From positions 389,501-453,500 of the forward strand of contig JAJOZX010000481.1 of NCBI GenBank assembly GCA_023014485.1: a DNA stretch of 64,000 bases, read 5' to 3'. The DNA comes from Bathynomus jamesi. Taxonomy: Eukaryota > Arthropoda > Malacostraca > Isopoda > Cirolanidae. This document shows, piece after piece, positions 54,668 to 64,000 of the stretch. Made by a program: the position numbers and the translations under genes. Below the pieces are notes generated by a model, which searched no databases, was not told the origin of the DNA, and saw only the letters and a list, made by a program, of their open reading frames with translations. The number at the start of each line of letters is the position of its first letter. Positions within the stretch are counted from its first letter, which is position 1.

Positions 54668-55953
54668 TCAGGTCATCCCATAAGTAATGTTTTTTACGAT
54701 AGATTAAGTTTAAACTAGTCCTACTCGGTTTAAGCATAAATTTTCCGAAGGTTATATCTAAGAGGAGATCTATCGTGTTTCGCTGCATACTTTACAGACC
54801 TTGACCAGTGAAGACGTGTGTTTTGCTTTATTTGAACCCCTCATAAACATGGCGGTATCAGAAGAGCATATCAGGCATATAATGCTTTACGAGTTCAAAA
54901 AAGGGAATAGTGCTACTGAAGCAACGCGAAACATTCAGGAAGTTTATGGTAACGATATTCTGCATGTGAGGAAATGTCAAAGATGGTTTCAAAAGTTTAG
55001 GAATGGTGACTGCTGTCTGACAGATGCAGCACGCTCTGGACGCCCTGCTGAGTTTGATGATGACCCGATGTTAGCCACACTTGACGAAGACTGTTCAACA
55101 ACTGTCGAAGAATTGGCCCAGAAACTCAATTCATCCCCGTCCACCATCCATCGACATTTGCAACAACTCGGGAAAGTGCCTAAGTTAGGAAAATGGGTGC
55201 CACATGAATTGTCGGTAGACAATCTGAGGGTGCGGGTAAACATTAGCACAGCTCTTCATTCTCATGAACTAGAAAGATCCGTTTTTGCACCGTTTAGTGA
55301 CTGGTGATGAAAAGTGGATACTGTACCAGAATGCTAAGCGCCGTCGACAGTGGGTTTGTGCCGGAGAACCAGCGACACCACAACCAAAACCAAATCTTCA
55401 CCCTCGGAAGGTGTTGCTTAGTGTTTGGTGGGATAAAGGTGGTATAATACACTTTGAAACCTTACTACACAACCAAACAATCACCGCTCAAGTCTACTGT
55501 CAACAACTGGATCGATTGAACACTGCACTAAAAGAAAAGAGACCTTCTTTGGTTAATCGGAAAGGAATCGTGTTCCACCACGACAACGCACGTCCTCAAA
55601 CCGCTCGGATCACTTCGGCTAAAATTGAGGAGCTTGGGTGGGAAAAACTTCCACATCCTCCATATTCTCCAGACCTTGCGCCTTCAGATTATCATCTCTT
55701 CAGGAGTCTGCAAAGCTATCTTGAGGAGAAACAGTATACTTCTTTAGATGACCTGCACACCAGTCTTTGTACGTTTTTTGCCTCAAAACTGCCTGAATTT
55801 TATAACCATGGCATTGAAAAGCTTGTAGGACGTTGGCAGAGTGTCATTGATTCCGATGGAAAATATATACTAGATTAAAAAGTTTCACTTGGAGTTTTTT
55901 TTTGTCCTTCAAATTCCGATCTAAAAAACGACATTACTTATGGGATGACCTGA
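54668..55953 (+). mobile_element. mariner element, 1,286 bp, nearly full length
   Basis: Inverted ends TCAGGTCATCCCATAAGTAA and complement, with TA on both sides (54666-54667, 55954-55955). It encloses one transposase gene with a single frameshift. Confidence 0.94.
54849..55878 (+). pseudogene. mariner transposase, one frameshift
   Basis: ATG at 54849 gives MAVSEEHIRHIMLYEFKKGN. The N-terminal paired-like DNA-binding region follows (VRKCQRWFQKFRNGD, GRPAEFDDD). The frame shifts near 55285, where a T run is one base short. The second frame carries LVTGDEKWILYQ (first Asp), FHHDNARPQTA (second Asp) and YSPDLAPSDYHLF (third Asp), and ends GKYILD at 55878. Length of about 343 residues matches mariner transposases. 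All three catalytic Asp residues are present, so only the indel inactivates it. A base-calling error in the T run is an alternative explanation. Confidence 0.92.
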
Positions 55954-55969
55954 TATAAATATATATATA

Positions 55970-56142
55970 TATATATATATTTTTTTTTTTTACCCATACA
56001 GTATATAGTGTCGAACATTTTATTTAGTTCAGTGTTCCTGAGGATGTCATTAGACGAAAGCGCTTGAGCACCATTCTGTTTCCTTTCCTTCGTGGTTTTA
56101 TTCCTCATAAATATTTTTCACGTGTTACTTTCGTGAAATAAT

Positions 56143-56184
<42 letters not shown>

Positions 56185-56670
56185 GTGAACTCCAAGGGGT
56201 AACCTAATCTATCTGCTTAGGCCCAAAAAATGTATATATGTGGGTGTGTATTCATGTATAGAAAAGTTTCATTTATATATGAGTTGTGTGTATGTGGACT
56301 TCAAGAGGTAACCTAACCTAGCTGCTCAGGCCCACAAAAATATATGTATGTGGGTATGTAAATGTGGATAGCCTAAACACAAGGAGAGAGAGAAGGTCCA
56401 TCCATTCGTAGCCATGGAGCATCGCATAATGGTGTCTTCAGCATCACAGCCATCAGGCTTAGAAGGCAGTCATTCGCCTCACAGCCAGTCGTTTTGGGCG
56501 TACAGTTATTTACGTACATATAAATTAGCATGCTTTGCCTCAAGAAACACACACGCAAAGGTGAATTAACGTAGTTCTATCCCAAAAGACGGACCCTTAG
56601 AATACCTCACAATTATACATAGACACATCTCAACAAGCACATAGCGTACACGGTGAATTAAAGCAGTTCT
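55970..56670. other. Spacer with poly-T, (TA)n and short duplicates
   Basis: Poly-T at 55980-55991; TA repeat 56150-56182; two related blocks, GAACTCCAAGGGGTAACCTA (56187) and GGACTTCAAGAGGTAACCTA (56296). No gene. Confidence 0.7.
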
Positions 56671-56671
56671 A

Positions 56672-57109
56672 CAGGGTGATCAAAAAGTAACGCAACCCAT
56701 GGGAAAACGATTTATTTCAGAGCAAGTGCTGGAAGTGGGCACCGTTCTGTGCTTCACACAAGTGGATACGGCGATTCATGTTCTTAAAGACCCTTTGCAA
56801 CGTTTCCTGTGAAATTGCATCAACACACTTCTGAATCATCGCCTGCAATTCTGGAATACTGTGCGGGTGAGTGACATATGCGACATATCCTCGCTTGATA
56901 GAGGATTTGTTTGGAGCACCTCTTCCATACATTTCCGTGAAGGCCTCCTGCGTCTGGGCATAGCTTCTGGAGCGAATGTACTGCGTGACAATGAATATAC
57001 GCTGCTCCAAGGTGTATTTCATCTTTTTCATATATCACCACCTGCAACAGAAGGAAAAAATCAATTATGTGTGTTTCTCCATGGGTTGCGTTACTTTTTG
57101 ATCACCCTG
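56672..57109 (-). mobile_element. 438-bp deleted Tc1/mariner-type element, family 4
   Basis: Inverted ends CAGGGTGATCAAAAAGTAAC and complement, flanked by TA. It encodes a 104-codon minus-strand frame that joins the first and last parts of a transposase. Confidence 0.92.
56717..57031 (-). CDS. In-frame internally deleted transposase (104 aa)
   Basis: Starts MKKMKYTLEQRIFIVTQYIR, an N-terminal helix-turn-helix typical of this transposase group, then after SSIKRGY jumps in frame to a C-terminal tail (IPELQAMIQKCVDAISQETL, ending AQNGAHFQHLL). The whole D,D,D catalytic domain is missing, yet the frame is open. It cannot catalyse transposition. A DNA-binding, repressor-like product is conceivable but not shown; the open frame may be chance. 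Confidence 0.65.
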   Translation of the reverse strand: MKKMKYTLEQRIFIVTQYIRSRSYAQTQEAFTEMYGRGAPNKSSIKRGYVAYVTHPHSIPELQAMIQKCVDAISQETLQRVFKNMNRRIHLCEAQNGAHFQHLL

Positions 57110-57111
57110 TA

Positions 57112-57857
57112 TTGTAACAAAATAGATGCAAGCCCTTACAATACCTCACATAACCCTTCATACACAGCCCCATATCAAAAATACATGTCATACCTCATAG
57201 ACAGCACCATCACCACCACCCATTAGACCGATAAGGTCTCAAAACATGGACAGAGAATAGTCAGAACTAATTACAAAGCTCATGACAGAAAGCCATGAAG
57301 GGAGCCAGGGTTGTGATGTAGTGGATGCCTGTTTGTTCTTTCAAACAAAAACTGAAACACGGTAAACCAAATTTAAAGCAAAAACAAAATTTTTACCTTA
57401 TCTAGAAATATATCTTTAAATCTATTATAAAAAATATTAATATAATTTTATAATAAAGCTAGATTTTAGTTTTAAGGCTAACTTATTCATTTTTTTTATA
57501 AAAATATCCTATTTTTGAACGGATCCTATGTTTCACAGTATGTAAAAAGTCGGCGAGCCTCAGTCAATAAATTTCAGAAATAAATACACGGATATGTATA
57601 AGGCAAATATATACAGGGAAAATATATATAAATACATTCTTTAGTAGGTATCAACACGAATGCATGAGCAGAATACTAGCCGTCCATTTTTTTACCAGCC
57701 AAATTTGACAAACTCCTCAGCACCTGGACTGAGAGTTGCCAGCGAGGTCTTTAAACCAATATTATTTTTCTAAACGTATTTTGCTAACCAAAATATGTTA
57801 ATGAATTTATTTTTCCCCATTTATCCCCACATTAAAGAAGAATTATCTGAAACAAGT

Positions 57858-57909
<52 letters not shown>

Positions 57910-58560
57910 TATGCAAACAATTCACAAACAGCACGTAATCTTTTTAGTAAACAAGAAACACATAGGGAAAAGGAAAATAAAACACTAAGTCCGAGCGCTT
58001 TCGTGATATATTCACATCTTCAGAGACAAGGGAGAGATAGGCAGCATTTACAAAGTACACGAGTTTAAATACACAAACGAAAAATTCCCCAATAGGCAAC
58101 TCAATCTAAAACCATCATCAAACTATGATCAAATTTCCCCAGTTTGCCCTTATTTACACTTTATTTATGTGTACCCTTTGGTTATTACTGAATGTTTCAC
58201 GAACAGTGACCTTGAAGGCGTAACCATAATTTCTTAGGGTATTTTACTGTATTTTGTTTGAATCTGCAATCCGTATCTTGCGCAAATGCTTCTTAAGAAA
58301 GTTATAAATAGTAGAAAAATTATAGGTTCCGCATGACGATATGCCTATATTGGCCAATCAGAGCACGGCATGCATAAACGTCATTGTCACGTGATACTCC
58401 GGCGCAGGTCCGGCGGCTGAAATTTGAATTCAACAGTCGCTTTAGGATGTTTGTTTGTGGTGGGAGCTCCCAGTCCGAGTGGACGTCATCTAGGCCTAGG
58501 TTAGGTGAGGGGTATTACTTTTCTGCGTCCCGAATTCATTATGGGGTACCCATGCCCGGT
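57112..58560. other. AT-rich spacer with (TA)n and a satellite-like repeat
   Basis: TA repeat 57861-57906; 57990-58035 contains GAGCGCTTTCGTGATATATT and CACATCTTCAGAGAC, a dispersed unit also seen near 54070 and 56060. No gene. Confidence 0.65.
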
Positions 58561-58574
58561 TAGGTTAATTGAAT

Positions 58575-58700
58575 GCCCGGTTGGGTCAACTTTATGCCCT
58601 TGACAATTGGTTAAGTTGTGCTATTTTCGTTAGTTTTAACGAAAATATCACGACTTAACCTCACCAATTTTCAAGGGCATACAGTTGACCTAACCCGTTT
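58575..58700. repeat. Foldback fragment related to the 24.8-kb palindrome
   Basis: Arms with TTAAGTTGTGCTATTTTCGT and AACGAAAATATCACGACTTA face each other around GTTAGTTTTAAC, followed by CAAGGGCATACAGTTGACCT. The same vocabulary occurs at 24785-24895. Confidence 0.85.
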
Positions 58701-58712
58701 GATTTTTGTTAA

Positions 58713-58905
58713 TATCCAAAATACATTTTTCTAATGTATTTTGGTGTGTTTGGTTCATATATGACCTTCATTTCTAGCGAAAATGAACCAAAACATAGGA
58801 AAAATTTAATGTTTCATAATTTTGTTTCGGTTCATTTGCGCAAGATATGATGGTCATATTTGAACAGAACACACCAAAATACATTAGAAAAATGTATTTT
58901 GGATA
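58713..58905. mobile_element. 193-bp palindromic MITE flanked by TTAA (piggyBac-like)
   Basis: Ends TATCCAAAATACATTTTTCT and complement, with inverted similarity of at least 60 bp per arm. TTAA sits on both sides (58709-58712, 58906-58909), the duplication typical of piggyBac. Non-coding. Confidence 0.8.
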
Positions 58906-58909
58906 TTAA

Positions 58910-59739
58910 TTTCAGTGTTGGTGAAACATTCAATAATTACCTACACTTTAATTGTATAATTTCTTTAATATAGTTTTTTTTATGTATTCAATATTTTAGT
59001 AGCCTTCAGATTAAGTTATCTATTGGGGAAGTTTTAGATTGTTTTTAGATTATGTTTTAGATTGAGTTGCCTATTGTGGAATTTTTTTCGCATCCCCCAA
59101 TAGATTGTAGGAAATTCTGGAATAAGCACCTGTGGATGGTTGCGCAGAGATTTGATGAGCTATTTGTTTACATGCAGTACTCAATGATTTCCCAGTAGGT
59201 TTAGTGAAAATATTGAAATCTCACTAAAACATGCTTACGATATCCACTTACTTTAAATAAATGTTAAACGGGACAACCTAGCTCAGGCACATGAATTATA
59301 TAATTTCCCTAGGTTCGCCCTTAAAATTTCCCTTTTTTGTCTAAAATCTCCCTATGCACTTGCATTTAAAGCAATATGTATGAATATAGATTTATTTGTG
59401 TGTCTATCGTAAGATTAAGGTATTATTTAGCAATAGCACTATATATTTTTCATTTAATGCAATGAAAATTTGTGTTTCTGGATATATAAATATCCATATC
59501 CAATCCTCAAAATTTCTCTATTCGCATTCGCATAATAGCGGTGTTTTTTGATGATTTATTTCCCTAAAATAGGGAAATATCCCTGTACTTCTCAACACTC
59601 CCCAGTGATGACTATACAAGCTGCTTGTCATCGCTTACAGATTTTTACCCTATAAAATATATTGGAACGCAGTTCAAACTTCTATTACCTCATTAACTTT
59701 CAGCCATTTATTAATTTTATTTACACGAAACACAAACAC

Positions 59740-59794
<55 letters not shown>

Positions 59795-61210
59795 TTCATG
59801 GTTGTTTGGTTTCAACATTATAATCGTATGAATTTTTACGAATTTTAAAGGGGTATAGGTAAATTGGAGACGGAAATTTTTTTTTTTTATCGATCTGGGT
59901 TTATTTCTTAATAATTTCCTAAAATCGTTATCATTATCAACACACCCATACAAACACATTTCCATACTTCTTGACACCCATCATTTGCAAGAAACATTGC
60001 AGCATGGGATGCGTTTCACATGAAAACTAGGGCGCCTACCAAAATTCCACCAAAGCCGCCACACTTAGGGCATAGAATTACACAACTTGCCATTAGGACT
60101 TGATAGAGCAGGTAATAGGGTAATCCTGTTGTTAGGCCTACCTTAGGCGAGGACAAATATTAAACACTGTCCGCTGTTGACAACTTTGAATATTTAAGTT
60201 CACTCTTTCACTTTAGCCTTCAATATTTTCCTTCCTAATTTTCTTTTTCATAATTATGGCTGAGCTTGATAAGCCTACAATTAACATGGATAAACTAGCA
60301 CCCCTTAAAAGAAAAAGGCTGTCAGAAAAGAGTCATTACGAGATCATTTTGGTTTTAGAAGGAAATTAGCACCTTTAGTGTGATTGGGAATAAAGACTAT
60401 ATTTCTGATGCTGATAAATTTAGCTATTTATTAAATTATTTAAAAGGAACAACACTTGTTGAACGGTTAGTAAGTCTTGTCTCTTTATGAAAAATTAATT
60501 ATAGCATACTAACAGGTCTCACTGTTACAGTTTGTGAATTTTGCCTTAAACATCAGACTTTTTAAATCACAAAGCAAACTAATTTAACCAAATATATATA
60601 AATTAAAAACATTTTAAACCAGTATATAAAACTACCGTATTTACTAGGCCAATAGTTAATAATGAGCCATTCTTGAACAATTTCAGGGCATCTTCTGCCT
60701 CCACGAAAAGCAGATCTTGAAATTGTAAATTGTACTCCCTCTTCAGCAGAAGCATTTAAAAGAAATCAGCTGTTGACTAGCTACTACCACAATTATGGCC
60801 TATTTATGGTCTGCGTTAACTATAGTATAACACTAGACACTTGTTTAACCTCCTCAATTTCTCAGGGGGGCTGGAACAGCCTCAGAATTTCTATTTAAAA
60901 TAGTATAATAGATCATCTGTGACTGGTAACAGAAATAAATAATCCAGTGACCATAAATTTGTCATAAAAACTCAATAGCATTTCAAACCTATTCCTCAGT
61001 TAAGTATGCCAAATAGATCAAACAATCAGGCTAGACCTAGCACAATCTTTATAAGATTTCCATCAAGAAAGCTCAAACCTTCACTTTATGCAGCAGATAT
61101 ACAATCTGGTATTAGCACTGAAACATTACCATAAGCTTTGAAGTTCTTGAGTGTATTCAAAATGTACACAAGTCATCCTATTTCTAACAACGAGCTGAAA
61201 AGTTATTCTA
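58910..61210. other. AT-rich spacer
   Basis: CT repeat 59743-59790. A 37-codon plus-strand frame at 60256-60369 (MAELDKPTINMDKLAPLKRK) follows a pyrimidine-rich leader and could be a short exon, but I recognise no family. Otherwise nothing. Confidence 0.55.
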
Positions 61211-62387
61211 TAGGGTGTCCCATAAGTCCGGCATCGTAGGAAAAATAATTAAAAAAGGCAAAACAAAAGCTTTTATTTACAGAACGTGCTCAATATGTCC
61301 ACCATTGTTTTCAATACACAAATTCAGACGTGATACCCAGTCAGCAAGCACACGGTGAATGATGTCAGGAGTAATGGTGTTACATGCCCCAATAATGCGC
61401 TGCCGCAAATGTTCAACACTCCTAATTTTCTCTGCGTATACCAGCGCTTTCAAGTGGCCCCAGAGATAAAAATCTAGTGGCGTGAGATCCGGGTTTCTAG
61501 CTGGCCATTCCACAGGCCCTCGACGTCCTATCCAATGACCAGGGAATTGTTGGTGCAGGTTCCCTTACTTGGGTGCTGTAATGTGCAGGAGCGCCGTCTT
61601 GCTGGAACCATGTTGGGAAATTTCCTTCTTCGTTCAAGACACTGGGAAATGCTTCTTCCTTGAGCATACGTAGGTAGGTGCCTCCAGTGACATGTTCATC
61701 GAAAAAGAGGGGGCCTATGATGCGATCCTTCCAAATACCACACCATACCATCACCCGTGATGCACCTTGTTCCTTTGAAGAGGTATACCAGTGAGGGTTG
61801 TTTTGAGACCAGTAGCGGGTGTTCTGTCGATTTACCTCACCATTTCCATAAAAAACAGCCTCGTCACTGAACGGAATGGTGGACGGGAAATTGACATCCC
61901 GAGCATATTGTTCCGCAGCCCATTCACAAAATTCCATCCGCCGTTCGGGATCATCTTCGCTTAATTTCTGTAGGATCTGAAGTTTATATGGATGCCATTT
62001 GTGAGCCTGAAGAATGCGATGGATGCTACTTTTCGACACTCCTGTCTCGGCGGACAATCGCCGAAGAGATTTATTGGGACTTCTGTTAAAATGAGCCAGG
62101 ATAGCAGTCGCCGTATCATCGTCAGTGGACCTCCTTGAAGTTCCACTGCGTGGTTTATCTTCTATGGATCCTGTTTCCTTAAACTTTGCAACAAGTCTGC
62201 TAACACAACTCTGTGTTATTGGCTCGCGGTCTGGATGCAGTCTGTTAAATGAGTAGAATTATCTGGAATCGTTCTTCCTTGCTCACAGACATTATGGCCT
62301 GTAGAAAGAGAAAAATATGAATTATGGTTTGAAGAAATAGAAAAATATGAATTTCTCCTATGATGCCGGACTTATGGGACACCCTAT
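61211..62387 (-). mobile_element. Tc1/mariner-type element, family 2, copy B, near full length
   Basis: Inverted ends TAGGGTGTCCCATAAGTCCG and complement. Encloses a full-size transposase gene broken by two frameshifts. About 97 percent identical to the deleted copy A (19645-20411) over shared sequence. Confidence 0.92.
61277..62292 (-). pseudogene. Tc1/mariner (IS630-like) transposase, two frameshifts
   Basis: ATG at 62292 gives MSVSKEERFQIILL; the frame breaks within about 15 codons. The shifted frame carries SCVSRLVAKFKETGS, GTSRRSTDDDTA and the second helix-turn-helix AETGVSKSSIHRILQAHKW. The frame from 62057 includes FSDEAVFYGNGEVNRQN (first Asp), VMVWCGIWKDRIIGPLFF and WFQQDGAPAHYS (second Asp). 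A two-base loss near 61557 shifts the frame, and the third-Asp part (NPDLTPLDFYLWG) is in 61513-61277. About 335 residues in all. Catalytic Asp residues are all present, but the gene is not translatable as assembled. Confidence 0.9.
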
Positions 62388-63180
62388 ATAAAGAAGTCAC
62401 ACAGCATGAAGAGAACGTTGGGGAAAGTGTTTAATACAGAAGTTTATTGCAGACAATGGCTAATGTATTCCTCAATTCAACCAAAATATTTTAAGCGGGG
62501 TAGAAAGCATTACCTGAGTTTGAATTTCTACATATTGTTTCAAGTACGTAATTAAAGTCATCAGTTTCAAACATTAAAATTAAGAAGTTTTTGTAACAAA
62601 GAGCAAAGTTTTAATGTTTCAAGTGCGTAATTAGCACCAGCAGTTTAATGTTTGAAATTAGTATAGCTATATCGGTATCAGGAATCTTTTACAATGTGAG
62701 TAGTTAATTGTTTGATCTCAGTTTTGATAGGCTGTCCCAGAGGGGGCCAGGTCTTTGAGGCCTCCTCTTGTCCCTGTAACTCCTTGTAACTCTATCATAC
62801 ACATAGGTTTCTCATATTTGACTGAATAGAATGAACAAAAAATAGCACTTCACTATGAATTTTAAAAAGGATATTGACTACAAGCCTATTAAGATAATGA
62901 ATTCCCCACTAATCACTGAAGATTTTACATTAATTCATAACTCCATCGCTCTACCTGAGGCCCAATCATAAATTTAATGGTTAAACTAAACTTTTACTAA
63001 AACTATGAAAAAGCTTTGTCTATTTAAACTACATTGCTACATATCATTTGGAAAACATGAATCACTTGGGCCTACCCACCATCCCCCTGCACCTTGGAAT
63101 TTTAATGCTCTGTACTTTATTTAAGTCTGAAGCTAATCTTTTCCATGTTGAACATATAAGTTATCAACATAAAAGTGTTG
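62388..63180. other. Spacer with CR1-type 3' tail
   Basis: 62725-62796 carries GGCCAGGTCTTTGAGGCCTC and CTTGTCCCTGTAACTCCTTG, matching the 3' end of LINE fragment 1 (29870-29965). An insertion reduced to the 3' end is likely. A duplicated block (TTTCAAGTACGTAATTA / TTTCAAGTGCGTAATTA) lies at 62540-62640. No gene. Confidence 0.7.
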
Positions 63181-63184
63181 TTTT

Positions 63185-63312
63185 AAGGGAGCAAGTGTAG
63201 TTTATGTCCCCTTGTGGTGCCTAGTGTAGTTTACGTTCCCCGACATTATGCTAGTGTAGTTTACGTTCCCCTACATTATCCCAGTGTAGTTTGTGTTCCC
63301 CAACTTTGTCCG
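63185..63312. repeat. Minisatellite, ~35-bp units, four copies
   Basis: Units centred on AGTGTAGTTTACGTTCCCC at about 63196, 63222, 63253 and 63284, with variable spacers. Confidence 0.85.
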
Positions 63313-63411
63313 CGTATACCAAATCAAATAAAACGTTAAAACTAACGAAAATATTACGACTTGACTTAAACAATCGTTAATTTATATATGTAGAGCGCAG
63401 ACAAAGAAATA

Positions 63412-63880
63412 GACAGAGAAATTCCTTCTTCCTCACCGTTTGCAGACATCTTAGAATCATCAGGAAGCGAAAAGCACACGTGGTGTTCAAGGAAACAGAA
63501 ACAAAAGGACGCTTGTGTCTTCCCAAAAAGGCCCGCGAAAAGTTAGCGTCTTACGAGCCTATATAAGGCAGAGTTCACTGGAATTCGCCTTCACTCCGCT
63601 CTTTACTTCTCCTCGTGAATCTCACCTCACGTAGTGTCGTTTTTGACCGCAGCCGGCCTCAGTCCTTCAAGCCACATTTCAATCACTCAATGAACGAAGT
63701 AACACTCGAGGCGACTCTACAGTTCCATCCTGCAAGAAACAACATCACTGCTGCAGGCGTTTTCTGCTGGCCCCTCTGCAACAAATCTCTACCGGCTGTC
63801 ACCACTCATCATCTCGCCGGCAAGGCCAGTCTGACTACAGAAACACCCTTCGAGGCCCAGGTTCGTAAGTCTTCTATTAA
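63412..63880 (+). promoter_or_regulatory. Promoter-like repeat with TATA box and initiator, copy 2
   Basis: Homologous to 45721-46080. TATATAAG at 63560-63567 and TCACT with A at 63593 keep the same 33-bp spacing. The frame 63615-63935 lacks an ATG start and is not conserved as protein with the first copy, so I treat the region as regulatory or LTR sequence. Confidence 0.6.
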
Positions 63881-63888
63881 GCTACAAG

Positions 63889-64000
63889 TAGGGTTGCCAG
63901 ACGCCCTGTATTTTACGGGACAGTCCCGCATTTGATCCAAAAATCCCGCGTCAAAATCCCGCGTCAAAATCCCGCGTTCAAAATGTCCCGCAAACAAATA
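63889..64000. repeat. Start of a dispersed repeat with CCCGCGTCAAAAT units
   Basis: AGGGTTGCCAGACGCCCTGT and an inverted TTTTACGGGACAGTCCCGC motif, then about three copies of ATCCCGCGTCAAA. It resembles the end of a widespread DNA transposon and runs out of the window. Confidence 0.5.

Overview
This is eukaryotic DNA, probably from an arthropod and most likely a decapod crustacean. That inference rests on abundant (TA)n, (CT)n and (CA)n microsatellites, AT-rich spacers, many Tc1/mariner families and GT-AG introns in transposon genes. I find no convincing host gene. Almost everything recognisable is a mobile element or a fragment of one.

1-19.1 kb: a mariner transposase gene (1-271 and 18888-18999) is split by one 18,610-bp Polinton/Maverick element (272-18881). 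The element is bounded by a perfect 6-bp target duplication, GGCGTT, and by inverted termini starting AGTAGTATAGCC. Its minus-strand block runs (in coding order) a Pro-rich protein gene, protein-primed DNA polymerase B, and four small genes of unknown role. Its plus-strand block runs packaging ATPase, small basic protein, unknown protein, retroviral-type integrase with chromodomain, conserved MAPNHFYVTLP-type protein, membrane-active pVI-like protein, major capsid protein and adenain-type protease. Stop/start overlaps give it a virus-like layout. Most genes carry single-base frameshifts. The right third holds tandem repeats, an inverted copy of a left-end gene, a second integrase scrap and a nested non-autonomous mariner.

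19.6-30.8 kb: a deleted mariner relative; a 3.6-kb element of unassigned family with a broken minus-strand gene (about 20.7-24.3 kb); several MITEs, two with clear target duplications; two CR1-like LINE reverse transcriptase fragments.

30.9-34.7 kb: a hAT transposon of the ZMYM type, with an 8-bp target duplication and a three-exon gene interrupted by only one stop codon.

37.5-50 kb: an approximately 8.2-kb region bounded by inverted repeats. It has two divergent genes: a very long minus-strand gene with zinc-binding and XPG/FEN-like motifs (possibly Academ-related), and a plus-strand zinc-finger gene with introns. A second, intron-poor paralogue of the plus-strand gene lies at 48.0-49.75 kb. 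A TATA-containing promoter-like repeat follows at 45.7 kb and recurs at 63.4 kb.

50-64 kb: five mariner/Tc1-type elements (one nearly full length, others internally deleted), foldback repeats, a TTAA-flanked MITE, LINE 3' tails and microsatellites. Family names come from recognised motifs and architecture; no database search was possible.
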